64,000 bases of DNA from contig JAUPFT010000018.1 in the NCBI GenBank assembly GCA_036936625.1, positions 27,269,261 to 27,333,260 of the forward strand. Reading direction: 5' to 3'. The notes beneath the pieces were generated by a model. The model saw only the letters and a program-made list of their open reading frames with translations. It searched no databases and was not told where the DNA came from. Shown piece by piece: positions 1 through 10,488 of this stretch. The position numbers and the translations under genes were made by a program. The DNA comes from Parnassius smintheus behrii (taxonomy: Eukaryota > Arthropoda > Insecta > Lepidoptera > Papilionidae). Numbering within the stretch: the first letter of the stretch is position 1; the number at the start of each line of letters is the position of its first letter.

Positions 1-274
1 CCCTCTCTATAGCTCACTGAGCGACCTTGAGCGTCCTCATACGGCCAGTAGTGAAGGACCACGTCTCAGATCCGTAAGTCATCACTGGCAACACGCACTG
101 GTTGTCCAGTTTAGTTTTCAGAGATTGAGGTATACCTGATGAGAAGATGTGTCGTAATTTCCCGAACGCTGCCCAGCCGAGTTGAATCCGTCGATTGACC
201 TCTCGGTCGAAGTTGGACTTACCTAGTCGGACTATTTGTCCCAGGTAAACGTACTCGTCAACAACTTCGAGCAT
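1..274 (-). pseudogene. RTE-type LINE, C-terminal fragment, cut by window edge
   Basis: Read on the minus strand, this encodes the region downstream of the reverse transcriptase domain of an RTE-clade non-LTR retrotransposon. Visible landmarks are VDEYVYLGQIV, then REVNRRIQLGWAAFGKL, then PVMTYGSETW, which occur in this order in RTE proteins. The intact RTE at 57124-60084 has the equivalent NEIVYLGSAL, DRRVAAGNKVNGAL and PTLLYGSETW. Near the left edge the frame meets a stop after KVAQ, where related proteins read on, so the copy is probably dead. The rest lies outside the window. The sequence to the right is AT-rich and non-coding, which suggests 5' truncation or a junction near 275. I am confident of the family, not of the boundaries. 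Confidence 0.8.
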
Positions 275-504
275 AGTGCTCCCAATAAGAAATAATAAAA
301 ATTATAATTTTTATTATTTTTATTACTTATTATAAAAAAATAAGAAATCATAAAAATTATAATTTGACAACTGACATTATTATTTTTATATTAGTTAATA
401 TAGTTAGTTCATATTAATTATTATAAAATGAAAATGAAAAAATTAAAAATGATTTATTGATTTACAATGATACATTTTAAACCAGTCGCAAGGGCCCAAG
501 GCCC
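275..504. other. AT-rich stretch, no gene
   Basis: The DNA is very AT-rich with repeated short AATAATAAAAATTATAAT-type palindromes near 290-365. No coding frame or recognisable repeat family is visible. Confidence 0.5.
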
Positions 505-539
505 ATACAGGTTCCCAACCTAGTGTTGGGAACCTGTAT
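505..539. repeat. Perfect 15-bp hairpin
   Basis: The arm ATACAGGTTCCCAAC (505-519) is followed by a 5-nt loop and its exact reverse complement (525-539). It is GC-richer than its surroundings. It is not obviously part of a named repeat. The sequence does not show whether it is a transcribed stem or a relic of a palindromic MITE end. Confidence 0.7.
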
Positions 540-650
540 TACTCGGTACCCCGCTCATCCACCAAGACAATACAATGTTAATCAATAAATAAACATTGAT
601 AGTTAGTACTAGGGAGAGATTTTTTAAATACTTAATATGTTATTATAAAG

Positions 651-955
651 TACTTGTTCTTGCGTTCAGCGTCAAATAGTAGCTTAATGTTGCTGTATTT
701 CGTATAGTGAGTGTAGAGAACCGGAGACCCTTTTCATTGGAAACGAGTCTCCGGTTCTCTACACTCATACCTATATCTTCCACCTATATCCTCACAGATG
801 ACAACGCATCTGCATTTTGATTCGTAATCGAGGATAGATGTAGATGTCTATGGGCCACAGCATAGAGAATATAAAGTCTTTGGGCCACAGTAACCACTTA
901 CCATCAGGTGGACTGTGTGCTCGTTTGTCATCCTATCCTATAAAAAAGACTTGGA
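651..955 (+). repeat. Short non-autonomous retroelement, LINE-ended family, 5' truncated
   Basis: This is one of about nine related copies. It enters at the CAGCGTCAAATAGTAGC portion, continues through GAGAACCGGAGACCC, the GATGACAACGCATCTGCATT block, and ends with CCACTTACCATCAGGTGGAC, GCTCGTTTGTC and CTATAAAAAA. The leading ~70 bp of full copies (GTGGTAGAGCCATGC) are missing. Within it, bases 709-766 hold a 20-bp perfect inverted duplication of the GAGAACCGGAGAC segment, absent from the other copies. It has no coding capacity. Confidence 0.8.
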
Positions 956-1301
956 AACATTTTTTTTATATTTTCGTTGCGTTTATATTAAGATATATTA
1001 CATAATACATAGAATGCTTTTATTTATTTATTCATGTTTCGTCTTTTTTGTATTCCCACATTTGAAATTCAAATCATCGTGATACACATAATAAAATAAC
1101 CTTGCAGTATAAATTAAAAGAATAGCTAGAATTAATCTCATTTATCAATAAGATATTACAATCTTGAATAAAATTATAAATTCATTATGCATTTTTTGCA
1201 AAATATCTTCGAGCAGTGAACATTTTATAATTTTTATTAGAAGTAAATTGACCGTGAACTGTTACAGTCTATCCAAGTCCACTGCTAAACACAGATAGGA
1301 T

Positions 1302-1480
1302 ATTTGCCATAGTTGCCACGCTTGGCAAGCGAGTTGGCAACCGCAGTTTTTTTATTTTTAGTCGTCCTTAGGAAGACGCTGCTCATCTCCTGCCTGTCTC
1401 CCTCTGTCGTCACTAACGACACCCATGGGATGATGTGGGGTAGTTGATATTCTTAACCGCCACTACACGGGTTTAGTTTA
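1302..1480 (+). repeat. Diverged dispersed repeat (family A), copy 1
   Basis: This segment contains CATAGTTGCCACGC, AACCGCAGTTTTTTTATTTTT, GAAGACGCTGCTCATCTCCTG, CCTGTCTCCCTC and ACGACACCCATGGG. The same ordered blocks recur at 19551-19700 and, split by an insertion, at 35450-35522 plus 42817-42895. No coding region is visible. It is useful as the empty-site comparator for the transposon at 35523-42816. The family name is unknown to me. Confidence 0.65.
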
Positions 1481-2726
1481 GTAAGTAATTAGAATGAAAA
1501 CAATTAGGTTTTATATTTATTATAACCAATATCAGTAAGCGCTGTGAAACTCGTACCTTACCTTACCTAGGTGGGTAACCGACAACTACGTAAAATACCT
1601 AAAGAGGAAGAGAATAGTTGTATAACCACTATTTTTACTGCGTATACCAGAACAATAAAATCAATCTTCCTATAAATCTTCTTTTAAACTCCTTGCCTAA
1701 TTGCAGATAACAAATTCGGATAACTTTTTTCACCTTTGGCTTCTTTTGATTGAATAAACGATAAGCCGCTCAAAGCGTGTGATTGATAGTTCAGAATTCA
1801 ATGTAGGTACATAAATTTGCAGTCCCCAATTTTCGTTTGTGACTTAAAATAGAAATAAATAAGGAAAAGTGAACTAGATTACAATATGGACCTAACATAA
1901 AACTATTTCATAATTCGTTGCGTTGTTGATATTACTGACGAAGGCCATTTAATGAGTGTGTCTAGACCAGACCAAAAGTCGCAACATCGCAATTTTAATA
2001 CACCAGTCTAGTCAGTTCAGCATATAATACACAGTCTGTTTAGGGTTCAAAAGCGAACGTCAGTTCATTACGAGTTCAAGGTTGGCGATTATAGTCACCC
2101 AATTCAATAGAGGGCCGCATGTTGGTTGTCTAAAGACGTCTTGTCGTGTAATAATATTATAAACAAATGTAAACAAGAAATTTGTCTATTAGTTAAAGAT
2201 AAAATATGGTCTACGTTTGCTAATATGGTATTCGATTTTGTTTGTAGGACCTGGGTTTCATTTCCCATCAGTTCCGGGAACATCTATCGGGAATACCATA
2301 TTAACAATAGAAATACACAATAGATTCTGTAACTGATATTAATGTGACTGTCTTTTGTGATCCTATCGCATAAGTTATTTCTGTATATGATATATACAGA
2401 ATGGTCAAGAGTAGTCAGTTTCCTGATTAAGCGACTAAACCTAGATACGTTTTAATCATGCATGATGATTTAAACGTATCTATTTTTGAGGCTTGTAAGA
2501 TATTGCAATAATCGCCACAAAATAGCATATAATCGGTTATAAAATTTAAAAAATAATTATAAACGTTGCCAATATTGTATTGTTTAAAGAGTTCTTTAAA
2601 CTTTTTTTTTTTGAGGAAACGTTGGCTCACACTATTCTCATAAATAAATAACGTATGTAAATTGCACATGTACAGATCAGAAACAATTATTGTTTATTAT
2701 TTGTAAACGATAGAAAGAATTGTTCA
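1481..2726. other. Unassigned AT-rich stretch
   Basis: No supported gene. The reading frames here (for example 2126-2323 plus and 2427-2669 minus) are short, have AT-driven composition and match no family I recognise. Around 1960-2110 there is a moderately complex segment (CAGTTCATTACGAGTTCAAG) that could be part of an unrecognised repeat. I see no duplication or inverted repeat that delimits it. Confidence 0.4.
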
Positions 2727-2805
2727 GTTCGGGATTCGAACTCGCAGTCCAGCAGCACTGTAGCCAATCGCCTAGCCACTGCGACAGTGGTCCGAACTTT
2801 CTGTG
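2727..2805 (-). repeat. tRNA-like module, probable SINE head
   Basis: The minus strand reads TCGCAGTGGCTAGGCGATTGG as an A-box-like sequence. It is followed about 30 nt later by GAGTTCGAATCCCG, a good match to a B box (RNA polymerase III internal promoter). The arms do not fold into a complete cloverleaf by eye and there is no discriminator/CCA context, so a tRNA-derived SINE is more likely than a functional tRNA gene. No tail or target duplication is evident. Confidence 0.55.
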
Positions 2806-3079
2806 CTGAGAGGACCGTCATTATTTAGGCCTTATTTCATTAAACTAATTTACATTCACATCATCATCTTTGCCATACTTGATATTTGCCATACTTGCCA
2901 CACTTCACAGATGGTACCGCAACTGCAAAATTAACATCGGGTTAAAACTCCCGGCTGTAGATAATATAACCGAAACAGAATTCCAATAAATGAATGAAAA
3001 GTTGTATCTTATATTTCAAATTATAGGCTTGACTCAAAATATTCATTTGAATGCTCGAAATATTTTTATGTATACGTAA

Positions 3080-3127
3080 CTGTTTTGTTTACACGACATA
3101 TCACAATATGTCGTGTAAACAAAACAG
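3080..3127. repeat. Perfect 22-bp palindrome, 4-nt loop
   Basis: The left arm is 3080-3101, the loop is CACA (3102-3105) and the right arm is 3106-3127. The arms (CTGTTTTGTTTACACGACAT and two more bases) are perfect reverse complements. Part of the arm recurs just after (GATGTCG then TTTTTACAC at 3128-3143), which suggests a degenerate extra repeat. It could be a miniature palindromic transposon or a short hairpin transcript. Neither can be shown from sequence alone. Confidence 0.8.
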
Positions 3128-3309
3128 GATGTCGTTTTTACACAGATCTTCAGAACGAATTTTTTGTTATATATTTAAATCCTAATCGAGTATAGTAGGT
3201 ATAGTATATAGAGTATATATATCCTTTCATCGCTTTGAAAATTACTATCAAAATATTTATTTATAAATTGATTAATAAAATCTTATATAATATAATAAAT
3301 TCAATGATT

Positions 3310-3605
3310 ATATGGTTTATTGGTGACGTTCGCGCGTGCCGCGTGCCGACTCCATAGTATAATAGAAACATTGGCCGCGACCTGCGTCGGGAAATCGCCA
3401 GACAGTAACCGAAATTTGGGTTAGGCGCGTTTTTGTACGGCGCCCGCGCCGCTGCAAGCGTGAGGTCGATGAGCCCCGAGCCCCCGCTCGCCCGCACACA
3501 GCACCTCCCGCCACCCTCGCCGACCAGTTCCACCACAAGGTGCAGCGGCCGCTGCCAACCCTACATACATACCACCTGCCAGACACTAAGCGAGTATAAC
3601 ACATG
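3310..3605. other. GC-rich island in AT-rich DNA, unassigned
   Basis: About 290 bp rich in CpG interrupts DNA that is otherwise strongly AT-rich. Two overlapping minus-strand frames run through it (3261-3536 and 3317-3604). They share bases in different phases, so at most one is real, and high GC alone suppresses stops. The products are Arg/Gly/Ala-rich with no domain I recognise. It might be a host 5' exon or promoter island, or a transposon fragment. I cannot choose. Confidence 0.3.
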
Positions 3606-4699
3606 AAATCAAGTCTACGCTGTCTCGAGACGAACAGGAAAATGCAGCCTCTTTTTTAAGTCGAAAGAGCAAGATTGTACAATATACTTAAAGGGAATCG
3701 TAATAAGCAATTCGATATTGCTAGGTAATTACTTTCTAATGTAAAATATGTACAGTAAAGAAACTAAGCCTAGGTTAGGACATAATTACCTACGCTCCAT
3801 TGAAGCAATAGGCTTTTGACTTTTAATGCTCTTGAAAAACTATGATAGTGACATAACCAATAGCAGTTAATTATGAGTAATTATAAATAAGTTAGTAATA
3901 AGTTTTTAATATTAGTTTTTAATATTAAAAATACCAATAGATAAGCTAAATTTTCTAAATAAGTACCTTATTTAGAGACAAAAAAGTGGTTCGTTAAGAA
4001 TTAATCTTTCCACGAGACACGCCTACACGGCGTACCAATTAGCGGAGCAAAATATCTTCTGATTTAAAATAAATCACGTCTAGCACTATCGAGTAACGAC
4101 CTCATATTTGAGGGTTTCAGGATTTTGAAACGGCAAAATAAACTGCACCGTCTGCGACCGAGAAGTACTACAACATTAGCTATAATAACACTTTGATAGC
4201 TTTGCTGGTGTTAATTGAGAAAGTTTTTCTGTTCCACGACCGAAACTAAATATTATCCCTTGTGCTTTCAAATAGCTACTTACATAGAATGGAGTGTCTG
4301 GGTCGCGCTATCGCTTTGTGCCGCATGCGCTCGCTGTTTTGTTTACGTTCGAGGTTGAATGCACACGGAATTTAACTAACCGACATATAAGTAATAATAT
4401 TTACTGCTATTGATCGCCATTATTAACAAATTTCTGTCCTGAAGTTTTTAAACATTTTTATGTAACTCAGATTTAAGGTAATAGCCAAGCAAAAATAAAC
4501 ATGAATTTTGAACAATTTGAAAAGTTGATAAGCAGTTATTGTAAACAGAATGTAGTGACTGTAAAGTTAATCTTTAGACGTCCTACTGCTGGCCTCTTCC
4601 CATAGGAATGAGATGCACATGCCCCTTCAGAAGAAGGTTTTTGGGCAAAGATAGCTATCTATCTTACTTCACACGTGGTAAATCCACGATGTTGTTATA
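3606..4699. other. No supported feature
   Basis: AT-rich sequence with no long frame and no repeat shared with the rest of the window. A small GC-richer patch lies at about 4300-4365. Confidence 0.4.
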
Positions 4700-4990
4700 T
4701 TATGGTCGTAGCACGAATGGGTCTGCTCGACCGGGATAGGACCACGTTCTCACAGAATACCAGTGTAAAATAGGAGTTTAATGCGGTTATGTTTCGTATG
4801 GTGAGTATTGAGAAACGGATCCCCTTTTTAATGGAAACGATTCATTCCATCTCAATCCTCAGGTGTGACAACGCATCTGTTTTTAAATCCTTAATCGAGG
4901 ATAAAGATGTGGATGTCTATGGGCCACAGCATCTCCACTTACAATCAGGTGGACGGTCTCCTCGTTTATTACCATTATTCTATAAAAAAA
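4700..4990 (+). repeat. Short non-autonomous retroelement, LINE-ended family
   Basis: The order of blocks matches the family: GTAGCACGAATGGGTC, CTCGACCGGGA, CTCACAGAATACCAG, TTTCGTATGGTGAGT, GTGACAACGCATCTG, ATGTCTATGGGCCACAGC, CAGGTGGACGGTCTCCTCG and CTATAAAAAAAA. The first ~20 bp are missing or decayed. Reading frames crossing it are fortuitous. Confidence 0.8.
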
Positions 4991-5005
4991 AATGAAAAAA
5001 AAAAA

Positions 5006-5536
5006 TTAGCCGCTGCCTCACAACTTGTTACGGACGACATACGTCGAAAGGGGGATGCCCATATTAGGCCATCGTACGCCCAACAATGTGCATTTGTTAA
5101 AAAAATATATCTTTATTTATGGTTATTAATCGCGGTATTCATTTATCCTAAAACAATGGGAATATTTTTGCACAAATTAAAAGTACCGAAAAGATAAAAA
5201 TAAAATTAGGTAAATACGTAATTCATTAGTCAGTGAATAAAATAAAAAATGTTGCCAATCACAAAAATCATTAAAAAATCGATTCCCCTTTTCAATCGAT
5301 TACTTATGGTGTCATTATTACAATGCTTATATGATCTTTCGATAATTATTACGATGTTATGATATAGGTTTAAAATAACCGTTGACAATGGATATTTATC
5401 CAAAGCAGTCGATACGCAACCGTTATTAACCAAATGTTTACCGACTACAGACGAAAAAGGATGGTTATGTTTTTACTGTGTGTGCGGATTAGGCTATGTT
5501 GAATCGTTTTTTGCTATGGTGCTTAAAACGTAGGAT
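5006..5536. other. No supported feature
   Basis: AT-rich sequence. The minus-strand frame at 5230-5433 has no recognisable domain and a composition expected from AT-rich non-coding DNA. Confidence 0.4.
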
Positions 5537-5780
5537 GCATTTTATTATTGAGGGAGCTACTATCAAAGAATATTTTATTCGCTTAACTCGTAAAGTACTT
5601 GACCAACTTTAAGAATTCTTTCACCACTAGATTGTTATGTATAATTTTAGATATCTAATATAGGGTTAATTTTATTATTGAGGGCGCTACTTTCAATGAA
5701 TACGTTTTTTGGCTAATCTCAAAAATTACTAGACCGATTTTGAAAATTCTTTCACCATTACATTGCTAATGAGGGCGTTA
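5537..5780. repeat. Diverged tandem duplication, ~125-bp period
   Basis: Unit 1 has TTTTATTATTGAGGGAGCTAC, later TTCTTTCACCACTAGATTG. Unit 2 repeats both landmarks about 125 bp further on as TTTTATTATTGAGGGCGCTAC and TTCTTTCACCATTACATTG. Identity between landmarks is moderate, so the duplication is old. No coding sense. Confidence 0.6.
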
Positions 5781-6412
5781 GCTGTGTGATAAATTATATT
5801 ATTACAATAAATAATTGCGAGATTAATATTTTCTAAATAAATAAAACTAAATACCTACCTAAGATGTTCAAATCCAATTATTATTTTTACAATTTAAGAA
5901 TCGTATTTACACACTGTACTTACTCAGATTGATTATTGTAGATAAAGAGGTAATAAACCTAAAGTAAAAGAGCTCCGCTTAAACGAAAAAACTATTTATT
6001 AGAATAAAACTAAATGTTGAAAAAAGTGGTTCAGTGCGAGTCGGACTCGCAGGCCCATGAAGAGTTCAGTAGTAACAAGCATATATTTTAAATCGAGTCA
6101 AAATACCACTGTCATTATCGCCAGCAACAAATTATTTTGTTTTTCATAGTGTTTGTATAAATAACAAAGTTGTTTTTGCGGTTCCTTAAAATGTGCTACT
6201 TGTATCAAAAAAAGGACTATTATACATTAAAGGGGTTTCTGTGGTTTATTCATTACCAAAGAGAAAAAACTTATTGCGCAAAATAGGTTTTTATTAATTT
6301 CAAGTCATCAAAAGCGGCAGTCAACCATTAAAAACTAAAACAACCGTTGTTATAGGCTCGGTTGAATTCATTGACAACCTTCACATTTATAGTTATGATA
6401 ATTAAACAAGCG
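5781..6412. other. No supported gene
   Basis: AT-rich. A short segment near 6025-6050 (GTTCAGTGCGAGTCGGACTC) looks like a fragment of a dispersed repeat, but nothing delimits it. Confidence 0.35.
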
Positions 6413-6632
6413 AATTACTAGCTGATTTACCAAGAATTCTTTAGAGTATAACAAAACGCTACTGCACAAGTTAACTGTTATTCTTATCTGTTTTTAACAT
6501 AACATTTAAAATGGAATCATGTTATGATAATTCAAGAAGTTAATTTCCAGCTGATTTACCACGAATTCTCTAAAGCATAACAAAACAATACAGCACAAGC
6601 TAACTGTTCTTAAAAATACATTTGAAATAGAG
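6413..6632. repeat. Diverged tandem duplication, ~120-bp period
   Basis: AGCTGATTTACCAAGAATTC at about 6420 and AGCTGATTTACCACGAATTC at about 6549 begin two units. Each continues through TATAACAAAAC or CATAACAAAAC, then CAGCACAAGCTAACTG or its equivalent. Both units sit in otherwise featureless AT-rich DNA. Confidence 0.6.
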
Positions 6633-7559
6633 TTTCAATAAATAAAGGAAATTATATTTTAAAAAGCGTGCAGAACTTAAAACGCGTCAAAGATTATTCT
6701 TTTTATGATATTATTAATCGAATAAAAATCGATATCATTCCATAGATTTTATGACCGTTAAGTGGCAACATCGTATCCGACAGGTAGGCCGCTGTCACTG
6801 TTATGTCACAAGAATTAAATTACGTGTTGTTATCATGTTATTGTTTTGTTATAAAAGTAAAATGCAATTGTTGATCTCTCAACAATTGGTTCGAACACAG
6901 CAGGTAAATAGTTGGTACATATCACGATGTGGTATGTCTTCCTCTAAGAAATGCTTTATAACTGAGTTTACTTGAATAATATCAATATAATAATTGTAGC
7001 TTCTTTATTAGGTACAAGTTTCGAGTACAGTGAACGTGTAGTGTGGCACTCGCAAAATGCACCAATAGTTCGTCTTGAACATCTATACATCAGCTGTGGC
7101 ACTGACACTTATGAGAATAAGATCACACACATTGTTTGTCTTCGATTTTCCACGTGAGGAATTATTTGCGCTACGTGAGGTAAGTGTTTAACATGTTTAA
7201 CATTTCAATTTATTAAATGTGATCCATATATCTGATAATTATACATGTTTTTACACTGATTGTATATCAACTCAAGAACTTGTTTTATTTTTTCACATCT
7301 GCCCTAGCTGTATCTGACAAACATACTAGCTTATTTATGAGATTAACCAGTTTTATCAACTACCAAGAAAGGAGACAGTTGATTTTTCATTGTTTTTGGA
7401 CTGCTGGTAGTCTGTCAGTCCTTAATTATTAAATAATATAGGGCATTAAATCCGTCCTTGTGCAGTAACATTTAACTTGATAAATATTTTATTTATATTT
7501 GAGTTTGAAATAAATCTATTTTATTTTTATTTTTTCACTTTGACTTCATTTTTTGTATT
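6633..7559. other. No supported gene
   Basis: Frames at 6751-6975 and 6972-7157 carry no recognisable domain. A splice-donor-like GAGGTAAGTG at about 7178 and an acceptor-like pyrimidine tract plus CAG at about 7573 flank 7180-7574. They could belong to the transposase relic downstream, but the upstream frame is not convincing. Confidence 0.3.
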
Positions 7560-8690
7560 TTACATTATTTCAGTTGTCATGCCGTGTATATCATAATTGC
7601 TGGCAATGAACTGATAGAACAGCATCATGTTCAACTGCAGAACGGGAACCATCTGAATCATCTAGTCCATCCTCGTTGCAATCTGAAGTGAGTAATGTAT
7701 TGCACCCAGAACAACAAAGCTTAGATCATACATCACACAGTGTACTGCTAACTAATTATATAAAAGCACAATGTTTTTTACCATGTTGTAACAGTTCCAT
7801 CAGCATTGCAAGTATGTCTCTTTTGTGATTAACTACATTTTGCGATAACAAACATACATAGTGACAAGTACTATGTATGTGTGTTATACTTGGTAGAGCC
7901 ATGCTGCAGTTATATTAGAAGTATAGTTGTAGCATGAATGGGTCGGCTCGACCGGGGAAGGAGCACCCTCTCACAGAATACCAGCGTTAAATAGTAGCTT
8001 AATGCTGCTGTGTTTTGTATGGTGAGTGTAGAGAACCGGAGACCCTTTTTACTGGAAACGAGAAAATGATTTAGTCCTCACGGGTGACAACGCATCTGCA
8101 TTTTGATTTGTAATCGAGGATAGATGTGGATGTCTAAGGGTCGCAGAAATGTCTCCAGCAGATGGTGAATTTCAGTTAATGACAAGATATGCTAATAAAT
8201 CCAGAGCCGTGACTATGTGTCGATATGGGTAGTAGAGGTGGTGAATGGCATTTTTAAAACTGAATTTAAAATATTTCATCAAAATTACTTTAAGAGGGCT
8301 TCTACACATTTGATGATAGACTGCTGTGGCTTCTGCTATAGTTAATAAATTCCACACAAAAATAAGGGACAGGGATGATGCGGCTCAAATACTTGAAATA
8401 GTTCATCAAAATATGGAGACAAATAATGATTTTTCTGAGTATGCTAGGGAAAACAATCTAAATAGAGCTAGGGCAGGCAGACTTTAGAAATATAAATGTA
8501 GACTTTAAAATGTTAGGGAATTTCCTGTTTTAACTTACAGCGACTTAATATTAATTGCTTGTGTCACATACCAATTAAAGCAAGCTCGCTACTATTATGG
8601 TGAGCATATAAGATTTAATGGTTGCTACCGGATAGAACTCTGTAATAACCAGAGGAGCAGCATTATGGAAGGAATAAAGTTAAGCCCTAG
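7560..8690 (+). pseudogene. DDE transposase relic split by a short retroelement
   Basis: A run without stops at about 7625-7815 encodes a Ser-rich, hydrophilic segment ending in CFLPCC. After the inserted element at 7890-8147, coding resumes with YANKSRAVTM, then in a shifted frame WVVEVVNGIFKTEFKIFHQN. Further on come KFHTKIRDRDDAAQILEIV and, after another break, LTYSDLILIACVTYQLKQA with YYGEHIRFNG. WVVE..NG..K resembles the last catalytic glutamate region of DDE_Tnp4/PIF-like transposases. The YQLKQA..YY.EH block resembles the C-terminal part of an insect transposase type from that group. There are at least three frameshifts or stops, so it is dead. The assignment rests on motif memory; a profile search would decide it. 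Confidence 0.5.
7890..8147 (+). repeat. Short non-autonomous retroelement, LINE-ended family, inside transposase relic
   Basis: It starts with TGGTAGAGCCATGCTGCAG and runs through GCATGAATGGGTCGGCTCGA, CTCTCACAGAATACCAGCG and GAGAACCGGAGACCC to GATGTGGATGTCTAAGGG. The final ~60 bp with the CAGGTGG tail are missing. It interrupts the coding sense of the DDE transposase relic, so it inserted later. Confidence 0.8.
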
Positions 8691-8784
8691 CTGATCTTTA
8701 CTTAGGGCTAGAATTGCAAGTCATCACTATTAGTCGTAAAGTGTATTTTATTATATAAATTCTATATAATATCTAATATATAAA

Positions 8785-9070
8785 TTCTTTTTTAGGAAGG
8801 ATGCTTGCTACTACCACCTGCTTAGGACCCTGGTAATTAATGAAATTAAAAACCCAAGCATACCACTGCAAGACTTCTAGACACAGTAAGTTCATTCTGT
8901 AGATCGGACAATAAATAAAAATTAAAAATCTGAAGGTACTCCGGGTTAACACTGACATTGGGACGTCGGTCACCTCAGTCTGCCGTAACCATGGGTGCTG
9001 GAAAGCACCCGAAATGTCTGGAATTAAAAATCAAAGAAATAAAACGCGATAAAATCGATAAAAATAGTTG
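8785..9070 (+). repeat. Penelope-like element, 3' end fragment
   Basis: This matches the 3' end of the Penelope-like element at 53131-54793. Shared landmarks are AACCCAAGCATACCACTGCA, CTGAAGGTA, TGACATTGGGACGTC, GCTGGAAAGCACCCGAA versus GCTGTAAAGCACCCGAA, and an AAATAAAACGCGATA-type end. Only the extreme C-terminus of the GIY-YIG protein and the 3' non-coding tail remain. The frames inside it are relics. Confidence 0.8.
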
Positions 9071-10488
9071 TTAAAAAAACTGCATTTGTGAAAATAAAAA
9101 CTTCAAATATTTTCAAAACCCCGACTTTTTTTAAAGCAATTCCTTTACCATTTCATTGTTTTAATTGCATATTATCATATCTATATGCTTTTATATGTGG
9201 GCACTCATGGCCGAAGTGTCTATGAAGACTGGGCATGCCCCTTTATACTCTCGATTTTTTTTGTTATTTCTCAGACGTACAAATTTCCTCACGATGTTTT
9301 CATTCACCATCGAGCACGTGGTAAGTCAGCACCTAAAATTAGCAATTTCATATCGGCGAGTGTCGCACCCAGGTTTCTCGCGTATTTTAAATGTATGGCA
9401 TAAACAACGTATAGTTTGTCGTAAAAAGTGATTTAGTTGGCGTTGAGCTAGTCACCTATTCACTTTTTTCATAACTTTCCATCTATAATCATATTTTTTT
9501 GGCTAAATATATTCCAAATAGCTCGCTGCTCTTGGATTCTACTTTCTCTCTTGGGACTTAATATTGAAAAAATTTTGTTCATAAAAAACAGAGTAGATAG
9601 TACTAGTTACAAAAAAATGTTGGTACACGTATTGGGGTATACGTGTAGTATTGGAGTAGCGTTGCTACGCTTACGACTCTCTTGGGAATGAGATGGCCTT
9701 CGCTGTTGATGATGGGGGAGACCGCTTTATTTCACTTTTACTAAACAAACAATGATATTAAAATTCTTAAAAATATTATAATAGGAGAATCTAAGCTCAA
9801 TAAAAAGCGAATTTACATTTTATTAAGCGAGCATTATCACTCTAATAAAATTTTGTTATTTTTATTACAATAGTAATATTTGTATTTTTTGTTAAATAAC
9901 AGAAAATTTTGAATATAATCTGGGGGCACGGAAGTGCCCCCGCCAAGTCGAGCAAAAAAGCGGCACGGCCGTAACATACTTTTCTCGAAGCAATTCAGGC
10001 CATTTTCTACCCCCTACAACTTCGTAGTGGATAAAATTAGAAGCTTGAATTTTCGGTAACCTAGTAGGCATTGTATAAACATGGTATATTTTAAATTTCA
10101 TTCAAGAAAATAAAACTATTCAAGAAATATAAGTAGTCAAAGTTTCTTAATTTTGTCACTCACTGACTGACCGATCATCAAAACTCTAAGGCACGTCTAG
10201 CAGACATAGAAGCTTCAAATTTAGAATACAATTAGTGTTTAGTGTATAAATCAAGGAAAAACTAAAATGTTTTTTAATTTCGGTTCAGTTTTCTAGATAC
10301 ACCAACCGCATAAATAACTTTGTAATACTATATAAATATATTGAATTACAAAGTTACATTTGCAGTGAATGAATCAGTGTACTTGTATAACATGTATAAT
10401 AGGTGTAGGTACGTTGTTGGTATTCAAGAAGTAGAAGTTACCGAAAAGGTAAAACGTAGGAGTATCTTATCTACAAAAAGAAATGAGA
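9071..10488. other. No supported gene
   Basis: Frames at 9165-9431 (plus) and 9892-10101 (minus) are short and unrecognised. GC-rich patches at about 9640-9720 and 9920-9980 may be remnants of repeats. Nothing recurs clearly elsewhere in the window. Confidence 0.35.

Noticed and set aside
3261..3604. Arg/Gly-rich proteins on the minus strand
   Set aside because: Two phases are open at once, which is expected of GC-rich DNA; kept only as a compositional island.
7178..7575. Intron of a host gene (GTAAGT ... CAG)
   Set aside because: The upstream frame has stops and no recognisable exon; the signals can occur by chance.
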